Assembly (NCBI RefSeq): GCF_000300975.2
Contig: NZ_AEEC02000024.1
Location: 1-64,000 of the forward strand
From: Herbaspirillum frisingense GSF30
GTDB lineage: Bacteria; Pseudomonadota; Gammaproteobacteria; Burkholderiales; Burkholderiaceae_D
DNA length: 64,000 bases
Direction of reading: 5' to 3'
A program made the position numbers and the translations under genes. The notes beneath the pieces are model-generated. The model saw only the letters and a program-made list of their open reading frames with translations. It did not search any database and had not been told where the DNA came from. Below are positions 31,669 through 40,711 of this stretch, one piece after another (positions within the stretch are counted from its first letter, which is position 1; each line of letters starts with the position of its first letter).

Positions 31669-32019
31669 TCAGGCGACTGCGGCCAGGGCCTCGCTCTGGG
31701 CGTGGTGGTGGGCCGCATGGGCGGCCACCGACAGGGCCATGCTGAGGTAATTCTCACCGCGCCTGCGCTGACGGGACTGTTGCTGCTCCAGCGCAAACAA
31801 TTGCTGGTAGAGGGTGCGGATCTGCTGCTGCAGCAACTGGCGCTGCTGCTTGCCGTCGCGATTGGCCGGGAAGCGTGCCAGCGACTGCGCCTGCTGTTGC
31901 AGGATCAGGATGCGGTGACTGAGCTGCTCGATCAGTTCGGCGGGGTCATGGTCCAGCGTGTCTGCATGGGTGGCCTGGGTGGCCTCGGCAGTTTTTTCTT
32001 GTTCATACGCGATGTTCAT
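31669..32019 (-). CDS. Gln-rich coiled-coil hypothetical protein
   Basis: The 116-residue protein is mostly a predicted amphipathic helix: LIEQLSHRILILQQQAQSLA and QRQLLQQQIRTLYQQLFALE have heptad-like spacing and Gln/Leu richness, recalling FlxA-like proteins. The C-terminus is His/Ala-rich (AAHAAHHHAQSEALAAVA). No signal peptide or enzyme motif is present. It is isolated between the MFS gene and a MITE-like element. The name is deliberately left open. Confidence 0.55.
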   Translation of the reverse strand: MNIAYEQEKTAEATQATHADTLDHDPAELIEQLSHRILILQQQAQSLARFPANRDGKQQRQLLQQQIRTLYQQLFALEQQQSRQRRRGENYLSMALSVAAHAAHHHAQSEALAAVA

Positions 32020-32081
32020 GCGAACTCCAGCCCCGGTCGAGGCGCCAGTCTTGCAGGTTCAGGCAAGATTGCCTTTGGTTA

Positions 32082-32347
32082 GGGCCTGTTCACATTCAAT
32101 CTACGAGTGCGAGAGGTCGCCAAGCGTTGACTGCCTAGGCGCAGCGACGCGCCGTAGCGGTGCTACGGCAAGGAGCTGCAACAACGGCAGGCGACGCTTG
32201 GCGGCCTCTCCCGGAGGGTTGGCCCCAGAAGGCGCGCTGGCGGCGTTGCACGTCAGGGCTGGTGGCACCACCACCAGCCCTGACGCGCGCCTTGCCACCC
32301 CGCCTTCTGGGGCCAACGCATCTCGCAGATTGAATGTGAGCAGGCCC
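32082..32347. mobile_element. 266-bp MITE-like palindromic element
   Basis: Terminal inverted repeats of 26 bp (32082-32107 and 32322-32347) match at 24 positions and begin GGGCCTG. Both ends are flanked by TTA (32079-32081, 32348-32350), which looks like a 3-bp target duplication. Inside are two more perfect or near-perfect hairpins: 32111-32127 with 32194-32210, and 32218-32234 with 32301-32317, plus 32251-32265 with 32271-32285. No transposase is encoded. It is probably mobilised in trans by an IS with related ends; TNA-type duplications are known for part of the IS5 family. Confidence 0.75.
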
Positions 32348-32450
32348 TTAGTGTTACGGCAGCTTCCTGCAAAGCTTGAGTCGCGAAACGTAAAAAAGCG
32401 AAAAGGCGCAGGCCCGTGGCGGGCGCTGCGCCTTGCCGCCAGAGCCTGCC

Positions 32451-33551
32451 TCAGATGACGCCGCGGCGCATCTGATCCAGTTCGATGGATTCGAACAAGG
32501 CCTTGAAATTGCCCTCGCCGAAGCCGTCGTTGCCCTTGCGCTGGATGATTTCATAGAACACCGGGCCGATCAGGTTCTGGGTGAAGATCTGCAACAGCAG
32601 CCCCTGGCCGGCGGTGGGGGCGCCATCGATGAGGATCTTCAGTTCGCGCAGGGCCGCCAGGTCTTCGCCATGGCCGGGGATGCGGCGTTCCACCAGGTCG
32701 TAGTAGGTGGCGATGGTGTCCTGCAGCGGCACCCCGCGGGCATACAGGGCGCGCACGGTCTGGTAGATGTCGTCGGTGCCCAAGGCGATGTGCTGGATGC
32801 CCTCGCCGTTGTACTGCTTGATGAATTCCTCGATCTGCGACTTGTCGTCCGCACTCTCGTTGATGGGAATGCGGATCTTGCCGCACGGGCTGGTCATGGC
32901 CCGCGAGCGCAGGCCGGTGACCTTGCCCTCGATGTCGAAATACTTGATCTCGCGGAAGTTGAACAGGCGCGTATAGAACGACGACCAGGTGTCCATGGCG
33001 CCGCGCATGACGTTGTGGGTCAGGTGGTCGATATAGGTCAGGCCCACGCCCTTGGGATTGCGCTCCACGCCGGGCAAGAACTGGAAATCGACGTCATAGA
33101 TGGAGCCGTTGTCGCCATAGCGGTCCACCAGATACAGCAGCGAGCCGCCGATGCCGCGGATGGCCGGGATGTTCAGCTCCATCGGGCCCAGGCGGGCTTC
33201 CACGCCTTCGGCGCCCAGTTCCAGCGCGCGCTTGTAGACGAAGGCCGCATCCTTGACGCGGAAGGCCATGGCATTGACCGAGGCGCCATGCATCTGGGCG
33301 AAGGCGGCGGCATTGCTGTCCGGCTCACCGTTGAGGATGAAGTTGATCTGGCCCTGGCGATACAGGGTCACGTTCTTGGAACGGTGACGCGCCACGGCGG
33401 TAAAGCCCATCAGTTCCAGCACGCCGGCGATGGCGGCCGGGTCGGCGGCGGTGTATTCGACGAACTCGAAACCGTCGGTCCCCATGGGGTTGTCGAACAG
33501 GTCCGTGCTGGCGGCGGCAAGTTGGCTGATCTGGCTGTCTGCGTGGCCCAT
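32451..33551 (-). CDS. hpd: 4-hydroxyphenylpyruvate dioxygenase
   Basis: The 366-residue Fe(II) dioxygenase converts 4-hydroxyphenylpyruvate to homogentisate in tyrosine catabolism. Metal ligands are His176 in [11 protein letters not shown], a second His in [13 protein letters not shown] and the C-terminal Glu in [14 protein letters not shown]. Length and the C-terminal [12 protein letters not shown] signature are typical. GAGGAG precedes ATG 33551. It is divergent from an Lrp-type regulator. Homogentisate dioxygenase genes are not in the window. Confidence 0.95.
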   Translation of the reverse strand: MGHADSQISQLAAASTDLFDNPMGTDGFEFVEYTAADPAAIAGVLELMGFTAVARHRSKNVTLYRQGQINFILNGEPDSNAAAFAQMHGASVNAMAFRVKDAAFVYKRALELGAEGVEARLGPMELNIPAIRGIGGSLLYLVDRYGDNGSIYDVDFQFLPGVERNPKGVGLTYIDHLTHNVMRGAMDTWSSFYTRLFNFREIKYFDIEGKVTGLRSRAMTSPCGKIRIPINESADDKSQIEEFIKQYNGEGIQHIALGTDDIYQTVRALYARGVPLQDTIATYYDLVERRIPGHGEDLAALRELKILIDGAPTAGQGLLLQIFTQNLIGPVFYEIIQRKGNDGFGEGNFKALFESIELDQMRRGVI

Positions 33552-33697
33552 CTGTGTCTCCTCGGATTGGAAAGGCCGGCAAGCCCGGCCCATGCGAGGA
33601 GTTTATTGCGTCGCCACTGCAATTTGTGATTGTTTTTTGCGCAAATTAGGGGTTAATATGCACAAATAAATCTTAAATAAGAAAATTGGAGAGATAA

Positions 33698-34216
33698 ATG
33701 AGCATCATCAATGTGGATCGCTACGATCTGGCCTTGCTGACCGAGCTGCAGCGTGACGGACATATTACCAACAGTGCACTGGGACTGAAAGTTCACTTGT
33801 CCACCTCCCAGATCAGTCGTCGCGTGCAGCGACTGGAAGAAGCCCACGTCATCGAACGCTACACCGCCGTGCTGGACCCGGCAGTGGTCGGCCTGGGCGT
33901 GACGGCCTTCACCACCGTCACCCTGGATCGCCAGGGCGAAACCCGGGGCGAATTGTTCGAAAAAGCCGTGGAAACGATGCCAGAGGTCACCGAATGCTTC
34001 TCCGTCACGGGGGAGGGCGATTATATCCTGCGCATTGTCGCCCCCGACCTGGCGGCGTTTTCCGAATTCATGATGAGCCGGCTGCTGCGCCTGCCTGGCG
34101 TGACCAACGTCAAATCCAACATCACCCTCAAGAAGGTCAAGCAGTCCCACGAACTGCCGCTGGAACACGTCATGCAGCCGGTGAAGTCGCGCCAGCGCAT
34201 TCGCTTCTCCCAATGA
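33698..34216 (+). CDS. Lrp/AsnC-family regulator divergent from hpd
   Basis: The 172-residue Lrp/AsnC protein has an N-terminal helix-turn-helix (GHITNSALGLKVHLSTSQIS, about residues 22-41) and a C-terminal RAM ligand-binding domain (TECFSVTGEGDYILRIVAPD). Divergence from hpd across a 146-bp AT-rich gap suggests it controls tyrosine degradation in response to an aromatic or other amino acid. This is inferred from position. Confidence 0.9.
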   Translation: MSIINVDRYDLALLTELQRDGHITNSALGLKVHLSTSQISRRVQRLEEAHVIERYTAVLDPAVVGLGVTAFTTVTLDRQGETRGELFEKAVETMPEVTECFSVTGEGDYILRIVAPDLAAFSEFMMSRLLRLPGVTNVKSNITLKKVKQSHELPLEHVMQPVKSRQRIRFSQ

Positions 34217-34325
34217 GGGAGTGAAGGTAGAGGACGGGCCGCCTGTGAATTCAAAAGCAAGCGCCCGAGTGCGACGCCACCAGGGGGCGCCTAGAATCAT
34301 CCTGACCCGATAGCAGGAGCACCCC

Positions 34326-35531
34326 ATGCCGAGCACGACCTCCCCGATGATTTCCAGGCCCCCTACGTCCCCCGCGCCCTCCACGGAGGAGGGCCCTGCA
34401 TCCGTCGACCCGTCCCTGACCGAGCCGTCCCTAATCGCCCCGTCCCTCATCGACCAGCAACGCTGGCTGGCCGTGCAGCGCCGCGACCCGGCGTTCGACG
34501 GCCTGTTCTGGTATTCGGTCAAGAGCACCGGCGTCTATTGCAAGCCTTCCTGCGGCGCGCGCACGCCCTTGCGCAAGAACGTGGCCTTTCACGCCAGTTG
34601 CGTGGCTGCCGAAGCGGCTGGTTTTCGCCCCTGCAAGCGCTGTCGGCCCGACCTGCCACCGCTGCAGGAACGCCAGGCCCAGGCCATCGCCCAGGCCTGC
34701 CGCCTGATCGAAGCCGCCGAGCAGGCGCCCGCCACCGAGGACCTGGCCCAGGCCGTGGGCTTGAGCCGCTACCACTTCCATCGGCTCTTCAAGGTCCACA
34801 CCGGGTTGACCCCCAAGGCCTATGGCGACGCCCGGCGGGCGCAGCGCCTGCGTCAGCAGCTGGCCTCACGCGCCAGTGTCACCGAGGCCTTCTACGAAGC
34901 CGGCTTCAATTCCAGCGGTGGCTTCTACGCCCACCGCAATGCCGACCTGGGCATGAAGCCGGCGGCCTACCGCCACGGCGGCCGTGGCGAAAAAATCCGT
35001 TTCGCGGTGGCGCAATGCTGGCTGGGCGCCTTGCTGGTGGCGGCCACCGAGCAGGGCATCTGCGCCGTCACCCTGGGTGAGGATGCCGAGGTCCTGGTGC
35101 AGCAACTGCAGGACCGTTTTGCCCAGGCCGAACTGGCGCCGGGCGATGCCGCCTTCGAGCAGACGCTGGCGCAGGTGCTGGCCGCGCTGGATGATCCGCA
35201 ACGTGGCGCCACGCTGCCACTGGACGTGCGTGGTACAGCCTTCCAGCAGCGCGTGTGGCAGGCCCTGCGCGAGATACCGCCGGGGGTGACCCTGAGCTAC
35301 GCCGAACTGGCCGCCCGCATCGGCCAGCCGGCGGCGGTGAGGGCGGTGGCCAGCGCCTGCGCGCACAACGAGATTGCCTTGCTGATTCCCTGCCATCGCA
35401 TCGTGCGCCAGGATGGATCACCGTCCGGCTACCGCTGGGGCATCGAGCGCAAGGCGGCCTTGCTGGCGCGCGAGGCAGTGGCGCACCCGCCGCAACCGCC
35501 GCAACCGCCGCAACCGCAGTCGCAGCCGTAG
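34326..35531 (+). CDS. ada: Bifunctional methylphosphotriester / O6-alkylguanine transferase and regulator Ada
   Basis: The 401-residue three-domain protein has an N-terminal zinc methyl-phosphotriester acceptor with Cys72, Cys76, Cys103 and Cys106 (YCKPSC, RPCKRC). An AraC-type DNA-binding region follows (TEDLAQAVGLSRYHFHRLFK). The C-terminal O6-alkylguanine transferase has PCHRIV with the acceptor Cys. It repairs alkylated DNA and, once methylated, activates its own regulon. AGGAG supports ATG 34326, so the Ser/Pro-rich extension of about 43 residues is probably real. The tail ends with a Pro-Gln repeat (PQPPQPPQP). Confidence 0.95.
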   Translation: MPSTTSPMISRPPTSPAPSTEEGPASVDPSLTEPSLIAPSLIDQQRWLAVQRRDPAFDGLFWYSVKSTGVYCKPSCGARTPLRKNVAFHASCVAAEAAGFRPCKRCRPDLPPLQERQAQAIAQACRLIEAAEQAPATEDLAQAVGLSRYHFHRLFKVHTGLTPKAYGDARRAQRLRQQLASRASVTEAFYEAGFNSSGGFYAHRNADLGMKPAAYRHGGRGEKIRFAVAQCWLGALLVAATEQGICAVTLGEDAEVLVQQLQDRFAQAELAPGDAAFEQTLAQVLAALDDPQRGATLPLDVRGTAFQQRVWQALREIPPGVTLSYAELAARIGQPAAVRAVASACAHNEIALLIPCHRIVRQDGSPSGYRWGIERKAALLAREAVAHPPQPPQPPQPQSQP

Positions 35532-35616
35532 CCAGCCACCGCCAACGGCAAGCCCGTCTGAAGGCGCGGGCAGAGGCGGCTACAATGGCTGTTACTTCAT
35601 ATTGCAGGAGTCGTGC

Positions 35617-36528
35617 ATGCATGTTCTTGGCAAGGCCGGCCTCGCCTTCACCGGCGCGGTTCTGGTTCTGGGTGGCCTGATCGCCTGCTCGCCGCTATCG
35701 GCCATCAACGCGGTTACCCCGAGCTCCAGCTACATCAAGACCGAAGGCGTGGCCTACGCCGACAGCGACCATCCACGCCAGAAGCTGGACATCTACCGGC
35801 CGGCCGCGCAGGCCGACGCGGCGACCGCCAAGGGCTTGCCGGTGGTGGTCTTCTTCTATGGCGGCAGCTGGAACGAAGGCAGCCGCAAGGACTACGCCTT
35901 CGTCGGCGAAGCCTTGAGCTCTCGCGGCATCATCGCCGTGCTGCCGGACTATCGCGTCTATCCCGAAGTACGTTATCCGGATTTCCTCAAGGACAGCGCC
36001 CAGGCCCTGGCCTGGACCCTGCGTTCCCTGCACGAACTGGGCGGCGATCCGCAACGGGTCTTCGTCATGGGGCATAGTGCCGGCGCCTATAACGCGGCCA
36101 TGCTGGCCCTGGACGCGCGCTGGCTGCGCCAGGCCGGCGCCTCGCCGGATGCCCTGCGCGGATGGATCGGCCTGGCCGGGCCGTACGACTTCCTGCCCAT
36201 CGAAAACCCGGACGTCAAGCCGGTATTCTTTGCCCCCGACTCGCCGCCTGATTCGCAACCGGTGCGCCACGTCCAGGCTGGTGCGCCACCCGCGCTGCTG
36301 ATTGCCTCGCACAAGGACAAGCTGGTATCGGCCACCCGCAATACGGCCGGGCTGGCCACACTGCTGCGCGCACAGCAGGTGCCGGTGGAGGAACGTTACT
36401 TCGACAACACCTCGCACGCCTCCCTGGTGGGCAGCCTGGCACGGCCGCTGCGATTCCTGGCGCCGACGCTGGAGACGGTCACCGAGTTCATCGCTACGCC
36501 GCCCCCGCGCACCAAGGCCGCGCCGTGA
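35617..36528 (+). CDS. Alpha/beta hydrolase lipoprotein (esterase-like)
   Basis: The 303-residue protein has a signal peptide ending in lipobox LIAC, so it is probably anchored in a membrane. A BD-FAE/carboxylesterase-type fold follows: oxyanion motif VVFFYGGSWNEGSR, nucleophile elbow VFVMGHSAGAYNA, acid region near SHKDKLV, catalytic His in FDNTSHASL. CAGGAG sits 6 nt before ATG 35617. It lies between ada and alkB and overlaps alkB by 4 nt, yet has no evident link to DNA repair. Confidence 0.85.
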   Translation: MHVLGKAGLAFTGAVLVLGGLIACSPLSAINAVTPSSSYIKTEGVAYADSDHPRQKLDIYRPAAQADAATAKGLPVVVFFYGGSWNEGSRKDYAFVGEALSSRGIIAVLPDYRVYPEVRYPDFLKDSAQALAWTLRSLHELGGDPQRVFVMGHSAGAYNAAMLALDARWLRQAGASPDALRGWIGLAGPYDFLPIENPDVKPVFFAPDSPPDSQPVRHVQAGAPPALLIASHKDKLVSATRNTAGLATLLRAQQVPVEERYFDNTSHASLVGSLARPLRFLAPTLETVTEFIATPPPRTKAAP

Positions 36529-37178
36529 CCGGTGACCTGTTTGCCGCGCTGCCCCGCGAGCCCGACATCGAGAGCATCACCGAGGGCGCGACCTTGCTGC
36601 GCGCCTTCGTCAGCGACGAGGAGGCTGCAACGCTGGTGGCTGCCATCGATACCGTGCTGGCACACTCTCCCTTGCGCAACATGCAGACGCCGGGCGGCTT
36701 TCGCATGTCGGTGGCGATGAGCAATTGCGGGCAATTCGGCTGGGTGACCGACCGTCGTGGCTATCGCTACCAGACGCTGGACCCGGTGACCGGGCAACAC
36801 TGGCCCGACATGCCGCCTGCATTCGTCGCACTGGCACAGCGGGCGGCCGAGGCGGGCGGGTTTGCTCCCTTTCTGCCGGACGCCTGCCTGGTCAACCGCT
36901 ACGACCCCGGCGCCCGCATGTCGCTGCACCAGGACCGTAACGAAGAAGACATGCAGCAGCCTATCGTCTCGGTCTCGCTCGGCTTGCCGGCGACCTTCCT
37001 CTTTGGTGGCATGGAGCGTAGCGACAAGCCGCAACGCATGCGGCTGGAGAGTGGGGATGTGGTGGTCTGGGGCGGCCCGGCGCGGCTGGCCTTTCATGGC
37101 GTGGATGTGCTGCGCGATGGCGAGCACCCGCTCACCGGTCGCTGCCGCTATAACCTGACCTTCCGTCGCGCCCGCTGA
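36525..37178 (+). CDS. alkB: Alpha-ketoglutarate-dependent DNA dealkylase AlkB
   Basis: The 217-residue Fe(II)/2-oxoglutarate dioxygenase has metal ligands His135 and Asp137 (SLHQDRNE) and His191 (AFHGVDVL), with Arg208 and Arg214 in RYNLTFR for 2-oxoglutarate and substrate. Length equals E. coli AlkB. It removes 1-methyladenine and 3-methylcytosine. It begins at GTG overlapping the stop of the preceding esterase gene (GTGA). Placement downstream of ada suggests adaptive-response control. Confidence 0.95.
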   Translation: MTGDLFAALPREPDIESITEGATLLRAFVSDEEAATLVAAIDTVLAHSPLRNMQTPGGFRMSVAMSNCGQFGWVTDRRGYRYQTLDPVTGQHWPDMPPAFVALAQRAAEAGGFAPFLPDACLVNRYDPGARMSLHQDRNEEDMQQPIVSVSLGLPATFLFGGMERSDKPQRMRLESGDVVVWGGPARLAFHGVDVLRDGEHPLTGRCRYNLTFRRAR

Positions 37179-37196
37179 GGGCAACGATCCTGCCGA

Positions 37197-38387
37197 TCAG
37201 GCTGGTGCAGCGTGCGCGCTGCCGTGTGCAGCCTTGCGCGCAGTGCTGCTCGTCCGGCGCGCCGCTTTTTTGCGCGCCGGCCGGCGTGCAGGGGAATCAT
37301 CGGCTTCGTGCAGGCGCTGTTGCAGCAAGGCCAGCACCGCCGCCTCTTCCGGCGACAGGTCGTGCAGCTCCTGCACCAGTTCGGCCTGCACCCGCTCTTC
37401 CAGCAACTCGGCGAAACTGCCATCGAGATAGCTCTCGATGACCGCCGGGTGCACATAGCATTTGCGACAGATCGACGGCGTATTGCCCAGCCGGCGTGCC
37501 ACGTTCTCGATGGCGCGGACCACGTTCTGCTTGGCCTGGGCCTGCGAGTCCACCCGCTCGAAGGCCTGCAGCGCCAGCGTGGCCAGCACCGTACCGGCCC
37601 AGGTGCGGAAATCCTTGGCACTGAAATCTTCGCCCGCCGCCTCGCGCAGATAGGCATTGACGTCGCCGGAGTCGATGCAGTGCCGCTCACCGTCGTCATC
37701 TACGTACTGGAACAGCTCCTGCCCCGGCAACTCGCGCATCTTGCGGATGATGCGTGCCACATAGGGATCATGCAGCTTGATGTCATGCTGCACCCCGCTT
37801 TTGCCACGGAAGCGGAACAGCACATCGCTGCCATCGACCCGCACATGGCGATGGCGCAGCGTGGTCAGCCCGAAGGACTTGTTCTGGCGCGCGTATTCGT
37901 CGTTACCGACCCGCATGAAGGTGCTCTGCAGCAGATGCACCACCGCCGCCAATACCTTTTGCCGATGCAGGCCGGGCCGCTGCAGATCCTGCTCCACCAC
38001 CTTGCGGATGGTGGGCAGGGCGCGGGCGAAACTGATCATGCGCAGATATTTGGCGTCGTCGCGCACCAGGCGCCAGCGGGCGTGATAGCGGTACTGCTTG
38101 CGACCCCGCGCATCGCGCCCGGTGGCCTGGATATGGCCGTTATGATGGGGGCTGATCCACACCTCTTCCCAGGCCGGTGGAATGGCCAGCGACTTCAGGC
38201 GCGCCAGCACGTCGGCATCGCGTATCAGTGCGCCCTGCGCATCGTGGTAGGCAAAGCCCTTGCCATGGCGGCTGCGGCGGATGCCCGGCATCTCGTCGTT
38301 GACGTAGCGCAGCTGGTTGGCACGGGCGATGTCGGCGGCCTCGTCCTGGTGACGGGCATCGGCGGGGGGAGCAGCATTGCGGTCCAT
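37197..38387 (-). CDS. Type IB DNA topoisomerase
   Basis: The 396-residue bacterial/poxvirus-type topoisomerase IB has an N-terminal domain (RYVNDEMPGIRRSRHGKGFAYH), then the catalytic core with conserved Arg/Lys segments (FMRVGNDEYARQNKSFGLTT, FRFRGKSG, FRTWAGTVLATLAL). The probable nucleophilic Tyr is in CRKCYVHPAVIES. The C-terminus is a basic Ala/Lys/Arg tail (RKKAARRTSSTARKAAHG). It is convergent with alkB. It relaxes supercoils by 3'-phosphotyrosyl cleavage. Confidence 0.93.
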   Translation of the reverse strand: MDRNAAPPADARHQDEAADIARANQLRYVNDEMPGIRRSRHGKGFAYHDAQGALIRDADVLARLKSLAIPPAWEEVWISPHHNGHIQATGRDARGRKQYRYHARWRLVRDDAKYLRMISFARALPTIRKVVEQDLQRPGLHRQKVLAAVVHLLQSTFMRVGNDEYARQNKSFGLTTLRHRHVRVDGSDVLFRFRGKSGVQHDIKLHDPYVARIIRKMRELPGQELFQYVDDDGERHCIDSGDVNAYLREAAGEDFSAKDFRTWAGTVLATLALQAFERVDSQAQAKQNVVRAIENVARRLGNTPSICRKCYVHPAVIESYLDGSFAELLEERVQAELVQELHDLSPEEAAVLALLQQRLHEADDSPARRPARKKAARRTSSTARKAAHGSAHAAPA

Positions 38388-38526
38388 GATGGTCTCCTCG
38401 GACGCGGCGCCGGGACATCCGGCAATGGTCCATGGCGGCCATTATTGAGCAAGCCGCCCCGGCCGACAGTCAGCCATTGGCCGGGGATGGTGTGGGACTT
38501 TTCCCGCACGTCGAGCTAGCTCGGAC

Positions 38527-38568
38527 TACTAACTCAGAACGACTAGCTCAGAACGACTAGCTCAGAAC
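38527..38568. repeat. Short tandem repeat at the tpsB 3' end
   Basis: The 14-bp unit GACTAGCTCAGAAC occurs at 38541-38554 and 38555-38568, with a diverged partial copy at about 38527-38540. On the minus strand it repeats the last Ser-Phe-stop codons of the TpsB remnant, so it looks like local duplication of the gene end. Confidence 0.8.
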
Positions 38569-39372
38569 GACCACTGCAGGCTGAAGCCACCGGTCAGTGC
38601 GGCCGTGGCAAAACCCACCGGCTTGGCCAGGGGCGTGGCCAGCGACATCTCGTAGTTCATCTTTGCCACGCTGCCGCGCACGCCCAGCGCCGCACCCGTG
38701 AGCCGGCGACCGGTCAGGTACTGCGCCATCGGTCCGGCCACCGCACCGGTATCGACCCCCGCAAACAGTTCCTGTCCGCTGTCGCCCAGGGCCAGCGCCA
38801 GCTCATTGCGAAGGAACCAGCCCCGTTCGGCCTGCAGGGTCAGCTCGCCATCGAAACCACGCACGGTATAGCGGCCGCCGATGGAAAACTGGTCCTGCGG
38901 CGGCAGTGCTCCCCGGTTCCACTGCGCGCGTAGCGTGCCGCTGTAGCGCAGACGCGCCGAGGCCAGCTGGAAGGGCGCGTTCAGCGAGGCATCCAGCAAC
39001 CACAGGCCGTAGCGCGAGGCGATCTGCGGCAGGTCGTAGGGCGTCACCGGTTCGCTGCCTTGCCGATCCAGCGAGCGACGATAGGCGAGGGTGGCGTCGG
39101 CAATGGCGTCGCCCATGAACTGGCGGTGGTTCAGCCCCGCCTCCCAGGCGCTGGTACGACGCTGCTGCGCACCGATCTCCAGTTCATCGATGGCGTTGTA
39201 GGCGGTGCGCAGCAGGCCCTTGACGAAGACCGTGCTCTTGCTGGCGGCATCGCGTCGGACCAGTCGCGAGAGCTTGAATTCGGTGGTCTCCGAACGGCCG
39301 CTGTAGACGAAGTTCTCGAAGGCCCCGGCCACGGTCTGGTGATAACGGTTGAGTGCCGATGCAGACAAGTGG
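38562..39372 (-). pseudogene. 5'-truncated TpsB (ShlB/FhaC/HecB-family) transporter gene
   Basis: About 270 residues of a two-partner-secretion outer-membrane transporter remain: LSASALNRYHQTVAGAFENF, the conserved IGGRYTVRGFDGE and the C-terminal strand FSLQWSF*. Family members are about 550-580 residues with a signal peptide and two POTRA domains, all missing here. The frame runs open to 39473, but residues before LSASAL are the antisense of the adjacent TpsA/CdiA fragment. The break at about 39355-39372 therefore joins two genes head-on, pointing to an inversion or deletion. It cannot make a functional secretion pore. Confidence 0.85.
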
Positions 39373-40401
39373 AAGGAAGGTGGTGAATATCGCGCTGCTG
39401 CGCATGCGGCCATCGGAATGCTGAGCGGGGGTGTGGGAGGTGCATTGGGGGCGGCCGCCAGTGCAACGCTCATGCCTGGTATTGCCGAGCAGATTCAGAA
39501 GATGGGATTGCCGCCTGCGGTAAATAGCGCGGTGTCGTTGGCGGTAGCGGCGGGTGTCGGAGCTGCGGTTGGGGGTAGTGCAGGGACTGCTAGTGCATAT
39601 AACGTTGATCTGAATAATCGGCAACTGCATGAAGATAGCAAGGCCAAAGAAAAGACATTGGCTAAAACGCTAGCGGATAACAGCAAAGGAAAATACACAG
39701 TAGAACAGATCGAAGATGCGCTGAGATCAGCAAATAATAGAGTGCTTGGAGAAACTGCACTCACCGGTGCTGTTGTGCCCTATGACGCCAAGACGTTCTT
39801 CAATATTTACGATCCGTCGAGCTTGGTCCTCGGTGTGAAGTCAGATGGAACGTATGTATTAATGCAGAGTCAGCAGATATTTACCGCACCGTCTTTGGAT
39901 TTGCAGATGTACATAAAAAATAGTACCGATAACGTCTATAGTTGGGGTAGCGGAGGGATGCAACTATCCTCGATTCCCTTATCTGCCTTACCTCCTATCA
40001 TGAGCGGTACAGTAACTCCTGAAATGCTGGAAAGTAAGAGAAATGATGTGGCTGACGCAGCGGGTTGGATATCTACGCAATCAGGGCGTGTTGGTGCAGC
40101 CGCAACGGCCTATGCTACTTATTTGGCGTCTCAACCAAATGCAGCATCTCAGACCGGTGCAGCCATCCAATTGGGAATCGCAGGAACTGCGACCGTGGTG
40201 GGTTTTGGTGCAAGTGCATTGGAGCAGTGGTTGAGACCTAATCTGGGACAATTGACCGTGAGTAGCTTATCTGATTTTGCTGCAAAGCCAGTCATGGATC
40301 GCTTTCCCGCCTTCAGCCCTGCAATCAATGAAGCATTGGAGGCGTGGAAGAATTCTCAAACTGCCAGTGGCTGGCAAGATAAGATTAACGAGAAAAAATA
40401 G
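39355..40401 (+). pseudogene. Orphan TpsA/CdiA C-terminal fragment with toxin domain
   Basis: This is the last roughly 347 residues of a filamentous-haemagglutinin/CdiA exoprotein. DKWKEGGEYRAAAHAAIGML followed by a Gly/Ala-rich stretch (GGVGGALGAAASA) and NVDLNNRQLH are the usual prelude to the variable toxin in Burkholderiales TpsA proteins. The following 250 residues match no toxin I recognise. They contain a hydrophobic Ala/Gly segment (QTGAAIQLGIAGTATVVGFG) that could insert into membranes. There is no signal peptide, secretion domain or start with a ribosome site, so it is a displaced 3' cassette. Base composition is more AT-rich than flanking genes. Confidence 0.75.
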
Positions 40402-40412
40402 CTGGAGTACGT

Positions 40413-40673
40413 ATGTTTGATTTTCTAATCAAGGATGGGAACTTTAAAGAGTGGGTAAGAATTTTCTTTCTAGTCGTCGGAATATTGTCCGTAGTGCTAG
40501 GTATTGAAATCGGAATCGGATCAACGTTGGGTTGCATCTTCTTTCTCGTAGGTTTTCTGTTTGCCGCTGTCGGTGGATACTCCGCACAAGCTCATATGCT
40601 GAAATTAAAGCCGTTCAATAGATTGGAAGAAAGATTGCGAAATGTCCGAAAGGAAGATGAGGGCGAAAATTAG
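40413..40673 (+). CDS. Candidate membrane immunity protein (CdiI-like)
   Basis: The 86-residue protein has two membrane helices (WVRIFFLVVGILSVVLGI and LGCIFFLVGFLFAAVGGY) and a charged C-terminal tail (NRLEERLRNVRKEDEGEN). GGAG at 40404-40407 precedes ATG. The gene begins 12 nt after the toxin-fragment stop, the normal position of a cdiI gene. A membrane-embedded immunity protein would suit a membrane-targeting toxin. No homologue is recognised, so the role is inferred from context. Confidence 0.65.
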   Translation: MFDFLIKDGNFKEWVRIFFLVVGILSVVLGIEIGIGSTLGCIFFLVGFLFAAVGGYSAQAHMLKLKPFNRLEERLRNVRKEDEGEN

Positions 40674-40711
40674 AAGAGGTCAGGGTTCGTATAAAGGTCA
40701 GGACGGTATCA

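Noticed and set aside
30168-31796. 542-codon minus-strand frame opposite the MFS gene
   Set aside because: Gln/Arg/His-rich antisense of a clear DHA2 transporter; no domain or ribosome site.
32082-32347. Insertion sequence with transposase
   Set aside because: Only 266 bp long and without any transposase frame; treated as MITE-like.
39373-39473. N-terminal residues of the apparent 303-residue TpsB frame
   Set aside because: They are the antisense of the CdiA C-terminal fragment; the real TpsB homology starts at LSASALNRYH.
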